A stretch of 64,000 bases of DNA, from assembly GCF_024397895.1 (NCBI RefSeq), contig NZ_CP073346.1, forward strand, positions 1,178,001-1,242,000. Direction: 5' to 3'. Positions 54,951 through 63,353 of this stretch are shown piece after piece. The position numbers and the translations under genes are program-made. Position 1 is the stretch's first letter. Every line of letters starts with the position of its first letter. A model generated the notes under the pieces. It was not told where the DNA came from. It saw nothing but the letters and a program-made list of their open reading frames with translations, and ran no database searches. Source of the stretch: Pseudomonas benzenivorans (GTDB taxonomy: Bacteria > Pseudomonadota > Gammaproteobacteria > Pseudomonadales > Pseudomonadaceae).

Positions 54951-56138
54951 TTGGAAAACTACATTTCTGGAATGGGGCTTCCTCAGGAAGCCATATTCGA
55001 CCTTGATCGTGCCAAGCGTCTTTATTCGAAGAAGTGGTTCTTCGCGGGCACCCGCGGTGACGTGCCCAAACCCAGGGACTACCTCAAGTTCTCCTTGTTC
55101 GACGACGAGTATTTCCTGCTGCATGGCACGGACGGCGTGATCCGTTGCATGGCGAACCGCTGCGCGCACCAGAGCGCCCGCCTGCTGCGCGAGACGCATG
55201 GAACATGCCCACCGATGATCATGTGCCCCAACCATCAGTGGGTCTATGAACTCAATGGCGGCCGTTTGCTCAATGCACCTGGATTTGCCCCCGACTTCCC
55301 TGGCTCGGAGCTGGGACAGTCGATGCATCTCGACAGCCTGCCAGTGGTCGAGGTACACGGTCTGCTGTTCGCCAGTCTGGACCCTGAGTGTGATCGCAGC
55401 GATCTGGAAGAAATCGAGAAAATCATCGCACCCTACGCGGCGCCGTTTGGCTTGCAAAACGGTGGCTACAAGCTGGCCTATCACGAATGCGAAATTGTCG
55501 ACGCCAGCTGGTTCTTGGTGATGATCAACAACCGCGAGTGCTGCCATTGCAATATGAACCACCAGGGCCTGGTTAAACTATTCGACCCCTCCAGTTTCAA
55601 TGGCGCGCAATCTCCAGCCTATGAGCAACTGTTTGCCCGGGCGGTACAGCGCTGGGAGTCGCTCGGACTGGCGTGGCAGGAGCAAGCCTTCTCACCGAAT
55701 GATTGCTGCCGCGTGGCGCGCTATCCCATGCAGGAAAACTTCCAATCCATCACCTTTGATGGCAAGCCGGCCAGCAAGAAGCTGATCGGCCCGTTCAAGG
55801 ACTACGATCAAAGCACGCTGTCGATGTGGTTCAACCCCAACGCCTGGATTCACTTCACCTCGGACCACATTGCGACCAACTGGGTGCTGCCGCTCGGCAG
55901 TGACAAATGTGCGCTCTATACCAGCTGGATCGTGCGTGAGGATGCCGTCGAAGGCGTCGATTATCATCCCGAACACATGAAGGAAGTCTGGCAGGTGACC
56001 AACGCGGAAGATGTCGCCCTGTGCCAATCGATGACCGCAGGCGCCAAGTCCGCTTTCTATCGACCGGGACCCTTCGCGAAAGATGAGAAGTTTTGTGTTC
56101 AGCTAAGCGATTGGTACATGGAGCATTCGGCCGGCTGA
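54951..56138 (+). CDS. Rieske oxygenase alpha subunit (GbcA/Stc2-like N-demethylase class)
   Basis: A 395-residue Rieske non-haem iron oxygenase. The 2Fe-2S motif is NRCAHQSAR and CPNHQWVYEL (CxH and CxxH) in the first 110 residues; the mononuclear iron site is NNRECCHCNMNHQG. The RECxHC string is shared with the second Rieske protein in this window and with betaine demethylases. The start is TTG 54951 with AAGAGA about 8 bases upstream; ATG 54972 is an alternative. No reductase gene is adjacent. Divergence from the second Rieske enzyme suggests a different substrate. Confidence 0.85.
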   Translation: MENYISGMGLPQEAIFDLDRAKRLYSKKWFFAGTRGDVPKPRDYLKFSLFDDEYFLLHGTDGVIRCMANRCAHQSARLLRETHGTCPPMIMCPNHQWVYELNGGRLLNAPGFAPDFPGSELGQSMHLDSLPVVEVHGLLFASLDPECDRSDLEEIEKIIAPYAAPFGLQNGGYKLAYHECEIVDASWFLVMINNRECCHCNMNHQGLVKLFDPSSFNGAQSPAYEQLFARAVQRWESLGLAWQEQAFSPNDCCRVARYPMQENFQSITFDGKPASKKLIGPFKDYDQSTLSMWFNPNAWIHFTSDHIATNWVLPLGSDKCALYTSWIVREDAVEGVDYHPEHMKEVWQVTNAEDVALCQSMTAGAKSAFYRPGPFAKDEKFCVQLSDWYMEHSAG

Positions 56139-56230
56139 GAATTCGCCGGCCTGGCGGGTCAGTGCTTGCCGCCGTGCCTGCGGCGGGGCCGTTGAATCAG
56201 CGCCTGGAGAAAACGGTGAACATCGCGGGC

Positions 56231-57142
56231 TCAGGCCCGCGATGTTCGTTTATCAGCCGTCTGAGCTTCGCCCGTTATCCACTCATGAAAGGCGCGTACG
56301 GCGGGTCGCTCCAGCGCGTCGTCCCGGCACACGACAAAATAGCCGTAGCCCTCGAGCGAGATATCGAAAGGCCTGACAAGACGCTTGAGGGATATCTCGT
56401 CGGCAATAAGCTCATCGGCCATTGCCCAGCCGCGCCCATCGATGGCCGCCTGGAGGTAAACGTTCGGGTCGCTGATCTTCATGTCATAGGTAGGCCCCGC
56501 ATCATCGAAACCGGCCAATTTCAGCCACTTCGACCACGCCTCATAGTGCACTTCATCGCGCAACAGAGCCTGCTTGCGTAGCCCTTGAGAGGAGGCTGGA
56601 GCCGCCAGGTTTTCAAATAGCGCGGGGCTACAGACAGGGCTGACGGCCGAGGAAAACAACAACTGACTGTTGAGGCCAGGTTGCGGAGCCCAGTCACGCG
56701 CCTTCCACATGATCACCATATCCACGCCATCGACACCTGGGCGTGCATTGGTCTCAGGGTGCTGCAATCTGAGCTGGATATCCGGATGCAGATTAGAGAA
56801 GCGCCCCAATCTTCTAGACAGCCAATGAATCGCAAAATAGGTACTGAGCGCGACCGTGAGTCGCTCTTCGCGGCTTGTGGCCGAAAAAGTGGCTATTCCT
56901 TCGGCAATCTCTGAAAACGCCCGTTGCAACACGGGTAACAGCTGTTGCGCACCCTCGGTTAGCACCACTGTACGTTTCTCACGCAAGAACAGCCGGGCGC
57001 CGAGTTCATCCTCCAACATGCGAATCTGGTAACTGACGGCGCCCTGGGTGATATGCAGTTCCTGCGCGGCCTTCGTAAAGCTCAAGTGGCGTGCTGCCGC
57101 TTCGAAGGCTCGCAGCGCGGAAAGAGAAGGCAGTCTGGCCAT
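56231..57142 (-). CDS. LysR-family regulator (GcvA-like)
   Basis: A 303-residue regulator. The HTH LSALRAFEAAARHLSFTKAA / ELHITQGAVSYQIRMLED and FLREKRTVVLTEGAQ are typical of the GcvA branch. It is convergent with the first Rieske gene and may control that gene or the oxygenase genes to its right. Confidence 0.87.
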   Translation of the reverse strand: MARLPSLSALRAFEAAARHLSFTKAAQELHITQGAVSYQIRMLEDELGARLFLREKRTVVLTEGAQQLLPVLQRAFSEIAEGIATFSATSREERLTVALSTYFAIHWLSRRLGRFSNLHPDIQLRLQHPETNARPGVDGVDMVIMWKARDWAPQPGLNSQLLFSSAVSPVCSPALFENLAAPASSQGLRKQALLRDEVHYEAWSKWLKLAGFDDAGPTYDMKISDPNVYLQAAIDGRGWAMADELIADEISLKRLVRPFDISLEGYGYFVVCRDDALERPAVRAFHEWITGEAQTADKRTSRA

Positions 57143-57470
57143 CGGTTAATAGCGTCCAGATTAATTGGATGGGTCATTCAGGTTAGCGCCCATGCGCTAT
57201 TGCCTTCGCCGTCGTCCAATCACGGACTGGACTATCGCAAGGGCGCGCTTGATCCGGTCAAGCTTGAACGGGTTTCGTCCTCGCCGAACTCAGTCAGCGC
57301 GATCTCGCCGCCCACTCGAACGAGGAAAGTCTGCGCATTGCGGTGCCTCAGGCACAGCACCTAACCTTTACACCCATTGTTGCCATACGGCAGGTCGGTT
57401 GCGACCTGTAGCGTCCCCCCGCCGTCAGCCCCTCCTCCTGCGGCCCCTTGCGCCCAATTGCTGCTCTGCA
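57143..57470. other. intergenic region, no gene seen
   Basis: About 330 bases between the LysR start and the 2-oxoglutarate oxygenase stop (both leftward). No convincing frame; it must hold the LysR promoter. Mixed base composition. Confidence 0.4.
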
Positions 57471-58463
57471 TTACCCGCCGATGACCACATCCTGCAGATG
57501 GGTGTAGCTGTCAACGAACCGCTTGTATTTGTGCTGGCCGCTGGTGTACGGCTGGTACTTGCTGGGTCTGTCTGCACTGATGCAGGTAGGCACCACATCG
57601 ACCACCGCATCGAAATCGAGGTCGATGAAGAACGGCACCGAATAGCGATCCACACCGCTGGTATTGATCACGCGGTGCATGGTGGAGATATAGCGGTCGT
57701 TGGTGAAGGTCTGCACCAGATCGCCGATATTGACAATGAAGGTATCCGCCACCGGCGGTGCGCTGACCCATTCGCCGTCTCGATTCTGCACCTGCAGACC
57801 GCCATTGGAATCCTGGGAAAGGATGGTCAGAAAGCCGTAATCGGTGTGCGCACCAATGCCAATCTCTTTCAGCGTGATATCGCCGAACTGTGGCGGATAG
57901 TGCAACAGCCGCTGAATAGTGATCGGTTTCTTCTGCAGTTTCTCAAAATAATCCGCCGGCAGATTCAGGCTCAAGGCGATCGCGCTGATCAGTTTACGTG
58001 CAAGCCCCAGCATGGCTGCGTGATAGGTCTCCATGACCTGCTTGAATTCTTGAATAGACTCCGGCATCAGGTTGGGGCCAAAGAACGGTGATACCGCCTC
58101 TTCGTGCCGACCATAGTCAAAACACTCTTTGAAATCCCTGGTGTTCTGCGGGTCGACATTTTCGCCATACATGGGAATGTAGCCGCGCAAGGTCTGGCCG
58201 GAGTTGACGATATTCAACCGATTCTTGACGTCGAATGGCAAGTCAAAAAACTTGCGGGAGAGCCGATACACATCACGCACCAGAGAAGCGGGGACCCCAT
58301 GATTCTTGATATACAAGAAACCGACATTCTCACAGACACGGCCAATTTGACGCGCCACCGAATGCACATCACTGTCATCCAACAATGGCCCGACATCGAC
58401 AATGGGGATCTCGTTGAAAGACGTTGACTTGCTGGAAAGACAGCTCTCGATTACTTGCGCCAT
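57471..58463 (-). CDS. 2-oxoglutarate/Fe(II)-dependent oxygenase (isopenicillin-N-synthase-like)
   Basis: A 330-residue enzyme with the DIOX_N region (IPIVDVGPLLDD; VGFLYIKNHGVP) and the 2OG-FeII_Oxy core: iron ligands in GAHTDYGFLTIL (HxD) and STMHRVIN (distal His), and the 2-oxoglutarate-binding Arg in DRYSVPFF. It should hydroxylate or oxidise a small organic substrate in the cytoplasm. Codons are less GC-rich than in the core genome. The GlxA-type regulator lies 86 bases upstream on the same strand. Confidence 0.87.
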   Translation of the reverse strand: MAQVIESCLSSKSTSFNEIPIVDVGPLLDDSDVHSVARQIGRVCENVGFLYIKNHGVPASLVRDVYRLSRKFFDLPFDVKNRLNIVNSGQTLRGYIPMYGENVDPQNTRDFKECFDYGRHEEAVSPFFGPNLMPESIQEFKQVMETYHAAMLGLARKLISAIALSLNLPADYFEKLQKKPITIQRLLHYPPQFGDITLKEIGIGAHTDYGFLTILSQDSNGGLQVQNRDGEWVSAPPVADTFIVNIGDLVQTFTNDRYISTMHRVINTSGVDRYSVPFFIDLDFDAVVDVVPTCISADRPSKYQPYTSGQHKYKRFVDSYTHLQDVVIGG

Positions 58464-58549
58464 ACTCTGACCCTCGATTTCGGTGGAGTGAAGATAGCCG
58501 CTAGCTTCTGCTCACCGGGGTTTCAGAGCTATAACAGAACCGAAGAAAT

Positions 58550-59590
58550 TTATAACTTTTTGACGCTGCGCAAGTGGCTCGGGGAAAAGCCATAGGCCTC
58601 CCTGAATCGCTTGGTGAAGTAGCTCTGCGAGGCGAACCCCGTCGCCTGAGCAACAGTTGCGATGGGTAGCAGGGTATCCTCGATCAGGGTCCTGGCGCGC
58701 CGCAGCCGCAATTGGAGATAGTAATTGACTGGCGTGGTGTTTTCGTGAGTGCGGAATACCTGCTCCAGCGTCCGCACCGTCGCGCCAATTTTCCCGGCCA
58801 ATACTTCGATGGGGTAAGGCGCATCGATATTGCTTTCCATCAGTTCGATTGCCGCCCCCAGGCAGGACGACTTCATTCTCAACTCAAGATAGCGGCGACT
58901 GTTCTGTATTTCATCCCGCGTTCTGATTCTGTCCTGACAGAACTGATGGGACACTTTCAATGCAAAGTCGGCGCCATGGTCTTGGCCGATGATATAAAGC
59001 AGCATGTCGAGCGCGGTAGTGCCGCCCTGACAGGTAAAGACACCCTCCCCCACGGTATAGATGCTCTCGTCAACCGTGACAGCCGGATAGAGCTCCTTGA
59101 ACGTCGCTATTTGCTCGTTAAACAGCGTGCAGGGAGTTTTTCCCAGAACGCCCGCTTTGGCCAGGATAAAACTGCCACTGGACAAGGATGCGAGTCTGCA
59201 ACCTTTCTTTTTCAGAGCCTTCAACTTCGAGAACAGCGCGACCCCATCATATCCAGCCGCCTTCTTGTAAGCACAAACAAACAACAAGTTACTGTCTTCG
59301 ATGTCGCCACAGTGCCCGGACACCCTGATGGGAACGCCGTTCGAGCTACAGACCTCAGTCGCCGTCGGATCGACATCCCCGCTGTACAACCGGTATTCAT
59401 AGGCCACTTCACCCCATAGGGCGTTGGCGACGCTAAGCGCCTCGATCGCCAACGAAAAAGAAGTCAGGGCAAATCCGGGTACCAGTACAAAGCCGACGCG
59501 CCTTGTCTCACATTGATGCAGCTGTGGTGGCATGGCGGCCATTCTCTCTGCTTGAGCACACGATAAGAACGCGGGCGGGAGCCTTGTCAT
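58550..59590 (-). CDS. GlxA-type AraC regulator (GATase1-like + AraC HTH)
   Basis: About 346 residues: DJ-1/PfpI-like domain starting RRVGFVLVPGFALTSFSLAIEAL (pattern shared with GbdR/CdhR), then two AraC HTHs (IEVLAGKIGATVRTLEQVFR and VAQATGFASQSYFTKRFREAYG). The start is uncertain; ATG 59590 has GGAG 10 bases upstream, but 59542 and 59533 are possible. It probably activates the adjacent oxygenase in response to a metabolite. Confidence 0.85.
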   Translation of the reverse strand: MTRLPPAFLSCAQAERMAAMPPQLHQCETRRVGFVLVPGFALTSFSLAIEALSVANALWGEVAYEYRLYSGDVDPTATEVCSSNGVPIRVSGHCGDIEDSNLLFVCAYKKAAGYDGVALFSKLKALKKKGCRLASLSSGSFILAKAGVLGKTPCTLFNEQIATFKELYPAVTVDESIYTVGEGVFTCQGGTTALDMLLYIIGQDHGADFALKVSHQFCQDRIRTRDEIQNSRRYLELRMKSSCLGAAIELMESNIDAPYPIEVLAGKIGATVRTLEQVFRTHENTTPVNYYLQLRLRRARTLIEDTLLPIATVAQATGFASQSYFTKRFREAYGFSPSHLRSVKKL

Positions 59591-59644
59591 GCCCGCCAGG
59601 CTCCGTTGCATCGTCACGCGACATAACCCGGACGTTTCACCAAC

Positions 59645-59697
59645 GCTAAAGGGGTCGCTAAAGGGGTCGGAGTGATTATTTAATCACTCCGACTTCT
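59645..59697. repeat. GGGGTCGGAGTGA hairpin repeat, copy 3
   Basis: GCTAAAGGGGTC occurs twice in tandem (59645 and 59657), followed by GGAGTGATTATTTAATCACT and CCGAC. Arms GTCGGAGTGATTA (59666-59678) and TAATCACTCCGAC (59681-59693) form a perfect 13-bp stem with a two-base loop. It lies between the GlxA regulator and the EamA gene and is the right-hand end of the AT-richer segment. Confidence 0.82.
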
Positions 59698-59719
59698 TTG
59701 TTCCGCTTTCAACGGCCTG

Positions 59720-60661
59720 CTAGGAGATCTCGTCCGTCTCCTCCGGCACCGGTACCGGCACCAACGCAGGCTCCGGCAAGGTGCCGCCCTGGCGAGACAG
59801 GATGATCGCCGCCGCCACCACCAGCAGGCCGCCGCCGAGCATGCCGGCGCTGATCTGTTCGCCGATCAGCAGCACGGCGATGGTCACCGCCACCACCGGC
59901 TCCAGGGTCGACAGGGTGGAGGCCGCGGACGAGCCGATCAGCGGCGAGCCGGCGAGGAAGAAGGCCACCGGCAGAATGGTGGCGAACAGCGCCAGGCCCA
60001 GCATCGACCACCAGGCCGGCGCCCCGGACGGCGTCGACGCCCCCCAGCACAGCGCGGCCACGGCGAAGGTCAGGGCGCAGCCCAGCAGCACCATGGCCGC
60101 CGAGGCCAGCGGCTGCTCGTGGCGGATGCTGTGGGTGCCGTAGATGATGGCCGCGCCGTAGCTCAGGGCCGAGAACAGCGCCCAGAGCACCCCGGACAGG
60201 TTGCCGCGCAGGCTCAGGCCGGTGGCCAGCAGCACGCCGCCCAGGGCCAGCACCAGGCTGAGCAATTTCAGCGGGCTGGTGCGCTCGCCCAGGTAGGCGA
60301 TCGACAGGGCGGTGACGAAGGCCGGGAAGGAATACATCAGGATCACCGCCAGGCTCACCGAGGTGCTGCGGCTGGCGGTGTAGTAGCCCAGGGCAGTCAG
60401 GCCGTAGCCGATGCCCACCAGCAGGTTCTGCCAGGCCAGGCGCCCACGCGGCAGGCGAATACCGCGCAAGCGCAGGAACAGCATCAGGATCGAGGCGGCG
60501 ATGGCGAAGCGCACCAGCAGCAGGCCCACCGGGTCGGCGCCACCGGCATAGGCGTATTGGGCGAACAGCGGCTGCAGGCCGTAGCAGAAGGCCGACAGCA
60601 GCACGAGCATTAAGCCGCGGGCATAGGCGCTGCCGAGTAGCGGGATGGACGCAGGCTGCAT
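59720..60661 (-). CDS. EamA/DMT-family transporter
   Basis: A 313-residue protein with ten TM helices in two EamA repeats (about 15-145 and 160-290); segments such as LVRFAIAASILMLFLRLRG and ASTLSTLEPVVAVTIAVLLIGE are typical. It probably exports amino acids or related metabolites. AGGAGC precedes ATG 60661. It is 97 bases after the second Rieske gene on the same strand, so it may be co-transcribed. Confidence 0.87.
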   Translation of the reverse strand: MQPASIPLLGSAYARGLMLVLLSAFCYGLQPLFAQYAYAGGADPVGLLLVRFAIAASILMLFLRLRGIRLPRGRLAWQNLLVGIGYGLTALGYYTASRSTSVSLAVILMYSFPAFVTALSIAYLGERTSPLKLLSLVLALGGVLLATGLSLRGNLSGVLWALFSALSYGAAIIYGTHSIRHEQPLASAAMVLLGCALTFAVAALCWGASTPSGAPAWWSMLGLALFATILPVAFFLAGSPLIGSSAASTLSTLEPVVAVTIAVLLIGEQISAGMLGGGLLVVAAAIILSRQGGTLPEPALVPVPVPEETDEIS

Positions 60662-60758
60662 CGCTGATGCTCCTGTAAGAAGATACGCTCGGGGAAACCA
60701 AAAGCCCCGCATGACCGGGAAGGGCCATACGGGGCAGTGCGTGTTGTCGGTGGGCGCG

Positions 60759-61970
60759 TCAGTCGGCCAGCTTGCGCGCCATGGTGGCGCAGTACCAGTC
60801 GTCGAACTGGCACACGCCGTTCTCGGCGATCGAGGAATACGGGCCCGGCTCATAGGCCGGCGAGTTGACCCCGGCCTGGGTGCCCTCGACCAGGCGGCGA
60901 TCCTGGTCGTTGGTGGCCAGCCACACCCGGGTCAGGGTCTCCAGGTCGTAGTCGAGGCCTTCCTGGGCATCCTTGGGCACCAGCCACTTGGTGGTCACCA
61001 GGGTCTCGTTGGGCCCCATCGGCAGCACGCGGAAGCTCAGGGCGTGGTCGCCGAGGAAGTGGTTCCAGGTCGAGGGGTAGTTGAAGTACAGCAGGGCGCC
61101 GATGTTCTCCACGCCGCTGGTGTCCAGGCGCCGACTCACCGCTGGCTTGCCGTTCATGGTGTAGCTGACGGCGCCGGAGGACAGCGGAATGCGGGTCATG
61201 CGGAACTGGCCGTTCTCGTCCATCACCAGGCGGCTGGGCAGGCCGCCCGCCTCGCAGCTGTCCCAGTGGGCGACCAGTTCGGGGTCCTCTTCACCGCCGA
61301 CCCCGGCCACCGAGAGGTTCTCGACGAAGGAGTTCATCAGCTCCGGGTGGGTGCCGTCGCAGTGGAAACACTCGCGGTTGTTCTCGAACACCAGCTTCCA
61401 GTTACCCTTCTCCACCAGGTTGGACTCGAAGGCCACCTTGCAGTCGTCGAGGTTGTGCGGGGCGATGAAGGGCGACAGGGCGGCGCGGAATTTCTCGAAG
61501 TCCGGCGCCTGCTCGGCCACGCAGACATAGATGTAGCTGTTGACCACCTCGCAGTGGGCGGACTTGAGGCCGTACTCGGCGTTGTTGAAGTCCACGCCCA
61601 TGTTGCCGGCGAACAGCAGCTTGCCGTCCAGGTCGAAGGTCCATTTGTGGTAGGGGCAGACCAGCTTGGCCACCTTGCCGCTGGCCTCGCTGCATACCTT
61701 GGAGCCGCGATGGCGGCAGGCGTTGTGCAGCGCGCGGATCTGGCCGTCGCCGCCGCGCACCACCACTACCGGGTAGTCGCCGATCTGCAGGGTCAGGTAC
61801 TGGCCCGGTTTCTCCAGCTCGAAGGTGTGCCCGGCGAAGATCCACTCCTTGTGCCAGATCTGCTCCAGGTCCTGGCGATACACCTCGGCATCGCTGTACA
61901 AGGCCGTCGGCAGCGCATGACGCGGCTTGCGCTGCTGGATGAGTTCTGCAACCTTCGCTTTGTTGTTCAC
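60759..61970 (-). CDS. Rieske oxygenase alpha subunit (GbcA/Stc2-like N-demethylase class)
   Basis: A 403-residue Rieske oxygenase: 2Fe-2S site NACRHRGSKV and CPYHKWTFDLDG, mononuclear iron site ENNRECFHCDGTHPELM. This layout and the ALPTALYSDAEVYRQDLEQIW opening fit glycine-betaine (GbcA) and stachydrine (Stc2) demethylases, which need a separate flavin/ferredoxin reductase; none is present in the window. The start is GTG 61970 with GGAG 10 bases upstream; a TTG 12 codons earlier lacks one. Divergent from a LysR gene. Confidence 0.88.
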   Translation of the reverse strand: MNNKAKVAELIQQRKPRHALPTALYSDAEVYRQDLEQIWHKEWIFAGHTFELEKPGQYLTLQIGDYPVVVVRGGDGQIRALHNACRHRGSKVCSEASGKVAKLVCPYHKWTFDLDGKLLFAGNMGVDFNNAEYGLKSAHCEVVNSYIYVCVAEQAPDFEKFRAALSPFIAPHNLDDCKVAFESNLVEKGNWKLVFENNRECFHCDGTHPELMNSFVENLSVAGVGGEEDPELVAHWDSCEAGGLPSRLVMDENGQFRMTRIPLSSGAVSYTMNGKPAVSRRLDTSGVENIGALLYFNYPSTWNHFLGDHALSFRVLPMGPNETLVTTKWLVPKDAQEGLDYDLETLTRVWLATNDQDRRLVEGTQAGVNSPAYEPGPYSSIAENGVCQFDDWYCATMARKLAD

Positions 61971-62136
61971 GTTATCGGCACTCCAACACTTATCCGGATG
62001 ATCCAACGGGCGCTATCGGATAACCTCCGAGCCCGATTGCGGGCGGCAACGCCGTTTTTGGCACAGTCGAAAGTCTAGTGCGGGGCTATAGTCGGCAGAA
62101 CCGACTTTTTATTCAGGAAATTGAATACTTGCCGTT

Positions 62137-63087
62137 ATGGTTAAACACACTGAACCCGATCAGACGCTGATCAAGATGCCCTCGCTGCGCGCGGTGAAGT
62201 CCTTCGTGGCCGCGGCCAAGTACCAGAACTTCACCCGTGCCGCCGAGGCCCTGTGCGTGACCCAGGCGGCGATCAGCCGGCAGATTCGCGAGCTGGAGAC
62301 CTACCTGGGCGCCGAGCTGTTCAAGCGCGCCGGCCGCGCGGTGGAGCTGACCGCCGCCGGCGCCATCTTCTTCGATGCCGCCCAGCTGTCGTTCGTCAAC
62401 ATCGCCCAGGCGGCCGAGCGCATCCGCAGCCGCAACGTCGGCAAGCGGGTGCTGACCCTGTGCTGCTCGCCGGCGTTCTCGGCCATGTGGCTGGCGCACC
62501 GCCTCCCGAGCTTCTTCAGCGCCAACCCGGACGTCGACCTCAACCTGATCACCACGCAGAACTTCCTGTCCATGGAACCCGGGGTGCGCCCGGACATCTT
62601 CATCACCAAGATGGCCAAGATCCGCGCCGGCTACCGCAGCCTGCCGATGTTCCACGACGTCATCTACCCGGTGTGCACCCCGCGCTACCTGGAACAGCAC
62701 CCGGAGCTCGGCAGCCTGGAGGGGCTGCGCGACAGCGTGCTGCTCAACCTCAGCCCCTACGGCCGCTCGCAGGTGGCCGAGCACGTCGACTGGGGCGTCT
62801 GGCTGGCCTTCCACGACGTCGATATCGAGGCGCGCGGCAGCGACAGCCCGCACTTCTTCAACGCCAACGACTACAACATGCTGGTGCAGATGGTCCTCAA
62901 CCACCAGGGCGTGGCCCTGGGCTGGCACCACCTGGTCGGTCATCTGGTCGAGCAGGGCCTGCTGGTGCGTCCGGTGCCCGAGCAGGTGGTGCACAAGGAG
63001 AGCCAGCACTACCTGACCTTCAACGAAGACAAGGAAGACGACGAGGCCTGTTGCCGCCTTCGCGACTGGCTGATGGAGCAACTTTGA
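62137..63087 (+). CDS. LysR-family regulator (GcvA-like)
   Basis: A 316-residue regulator: HTH SLRAVKSFVAAAKYQNFTRA / ALCVTQAAISRQIRELE, effector domain after residue 100. It is divergent from the second Rieske gene (166-base spacer) and upstream of the DapA-family gene, so it may regulate either. Confidence 0.88.
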   Translation: MVKHTEPDQTLIKMPSLRAVKSFVAAAKYQNFTRAAEALCVTQAAISRQIRELETYLGAELFKRAGRAVELTAAGAIFFDAAQLSFVNIAQAAERIRSRNVGKRVLTLCCSPAFSAMWLAHRLPSFFSANPDVDLNLITTQNFLSMEPGVRPDIFITKMAKIRAGYRSLPMFHDVIYPVCTPRYLEQHPELGSLEGLRDSVLLNLSPYGRSQVAEHVDWGVWLAFHDVDIEARGSDSPHFFNANDYNMLVQMVLNHQGVALGWHHLVGHLVEQGLLVRPVPEQVVHKESQHYLTFNEDKEDDEACCRLRDWLMEQL

Positions 63088-63183
63088 TAACGGCCGGTTA
63101 TTGGCTGCCACAACCCCACGTTATCCATATCCAGTACAAGGCGAGTTGAACTTTCAAGCGTTCGCCTTCCCCCCAATAAGAGG

Positions 63184-63206
63184 ACCTGCCTGGCGCAGGT
63201 TTTTTT
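63184..63206 (+). terminator. terminator after the LysR gene
   Basis: ACCTGC-CTGGC-GCAGGT followed by TTTTTT, 97 bases after the LysR stop and 148 bases before the DapA-family start. Confidence 0.75.
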
Positions 63207-63353
63207 ATGCCTGAAGCCCCCATTCTCGGCCCATCCATAACCTTTGATTATTAATTAACGGCCCTAAATGTTTCTTGTTGCCGGGCGCAGAACGGCCGTA
63301 ACCTTTTTCTCGAAATCGACCCAACATTCAACTTCTTGGAATCAGGTGATCGC

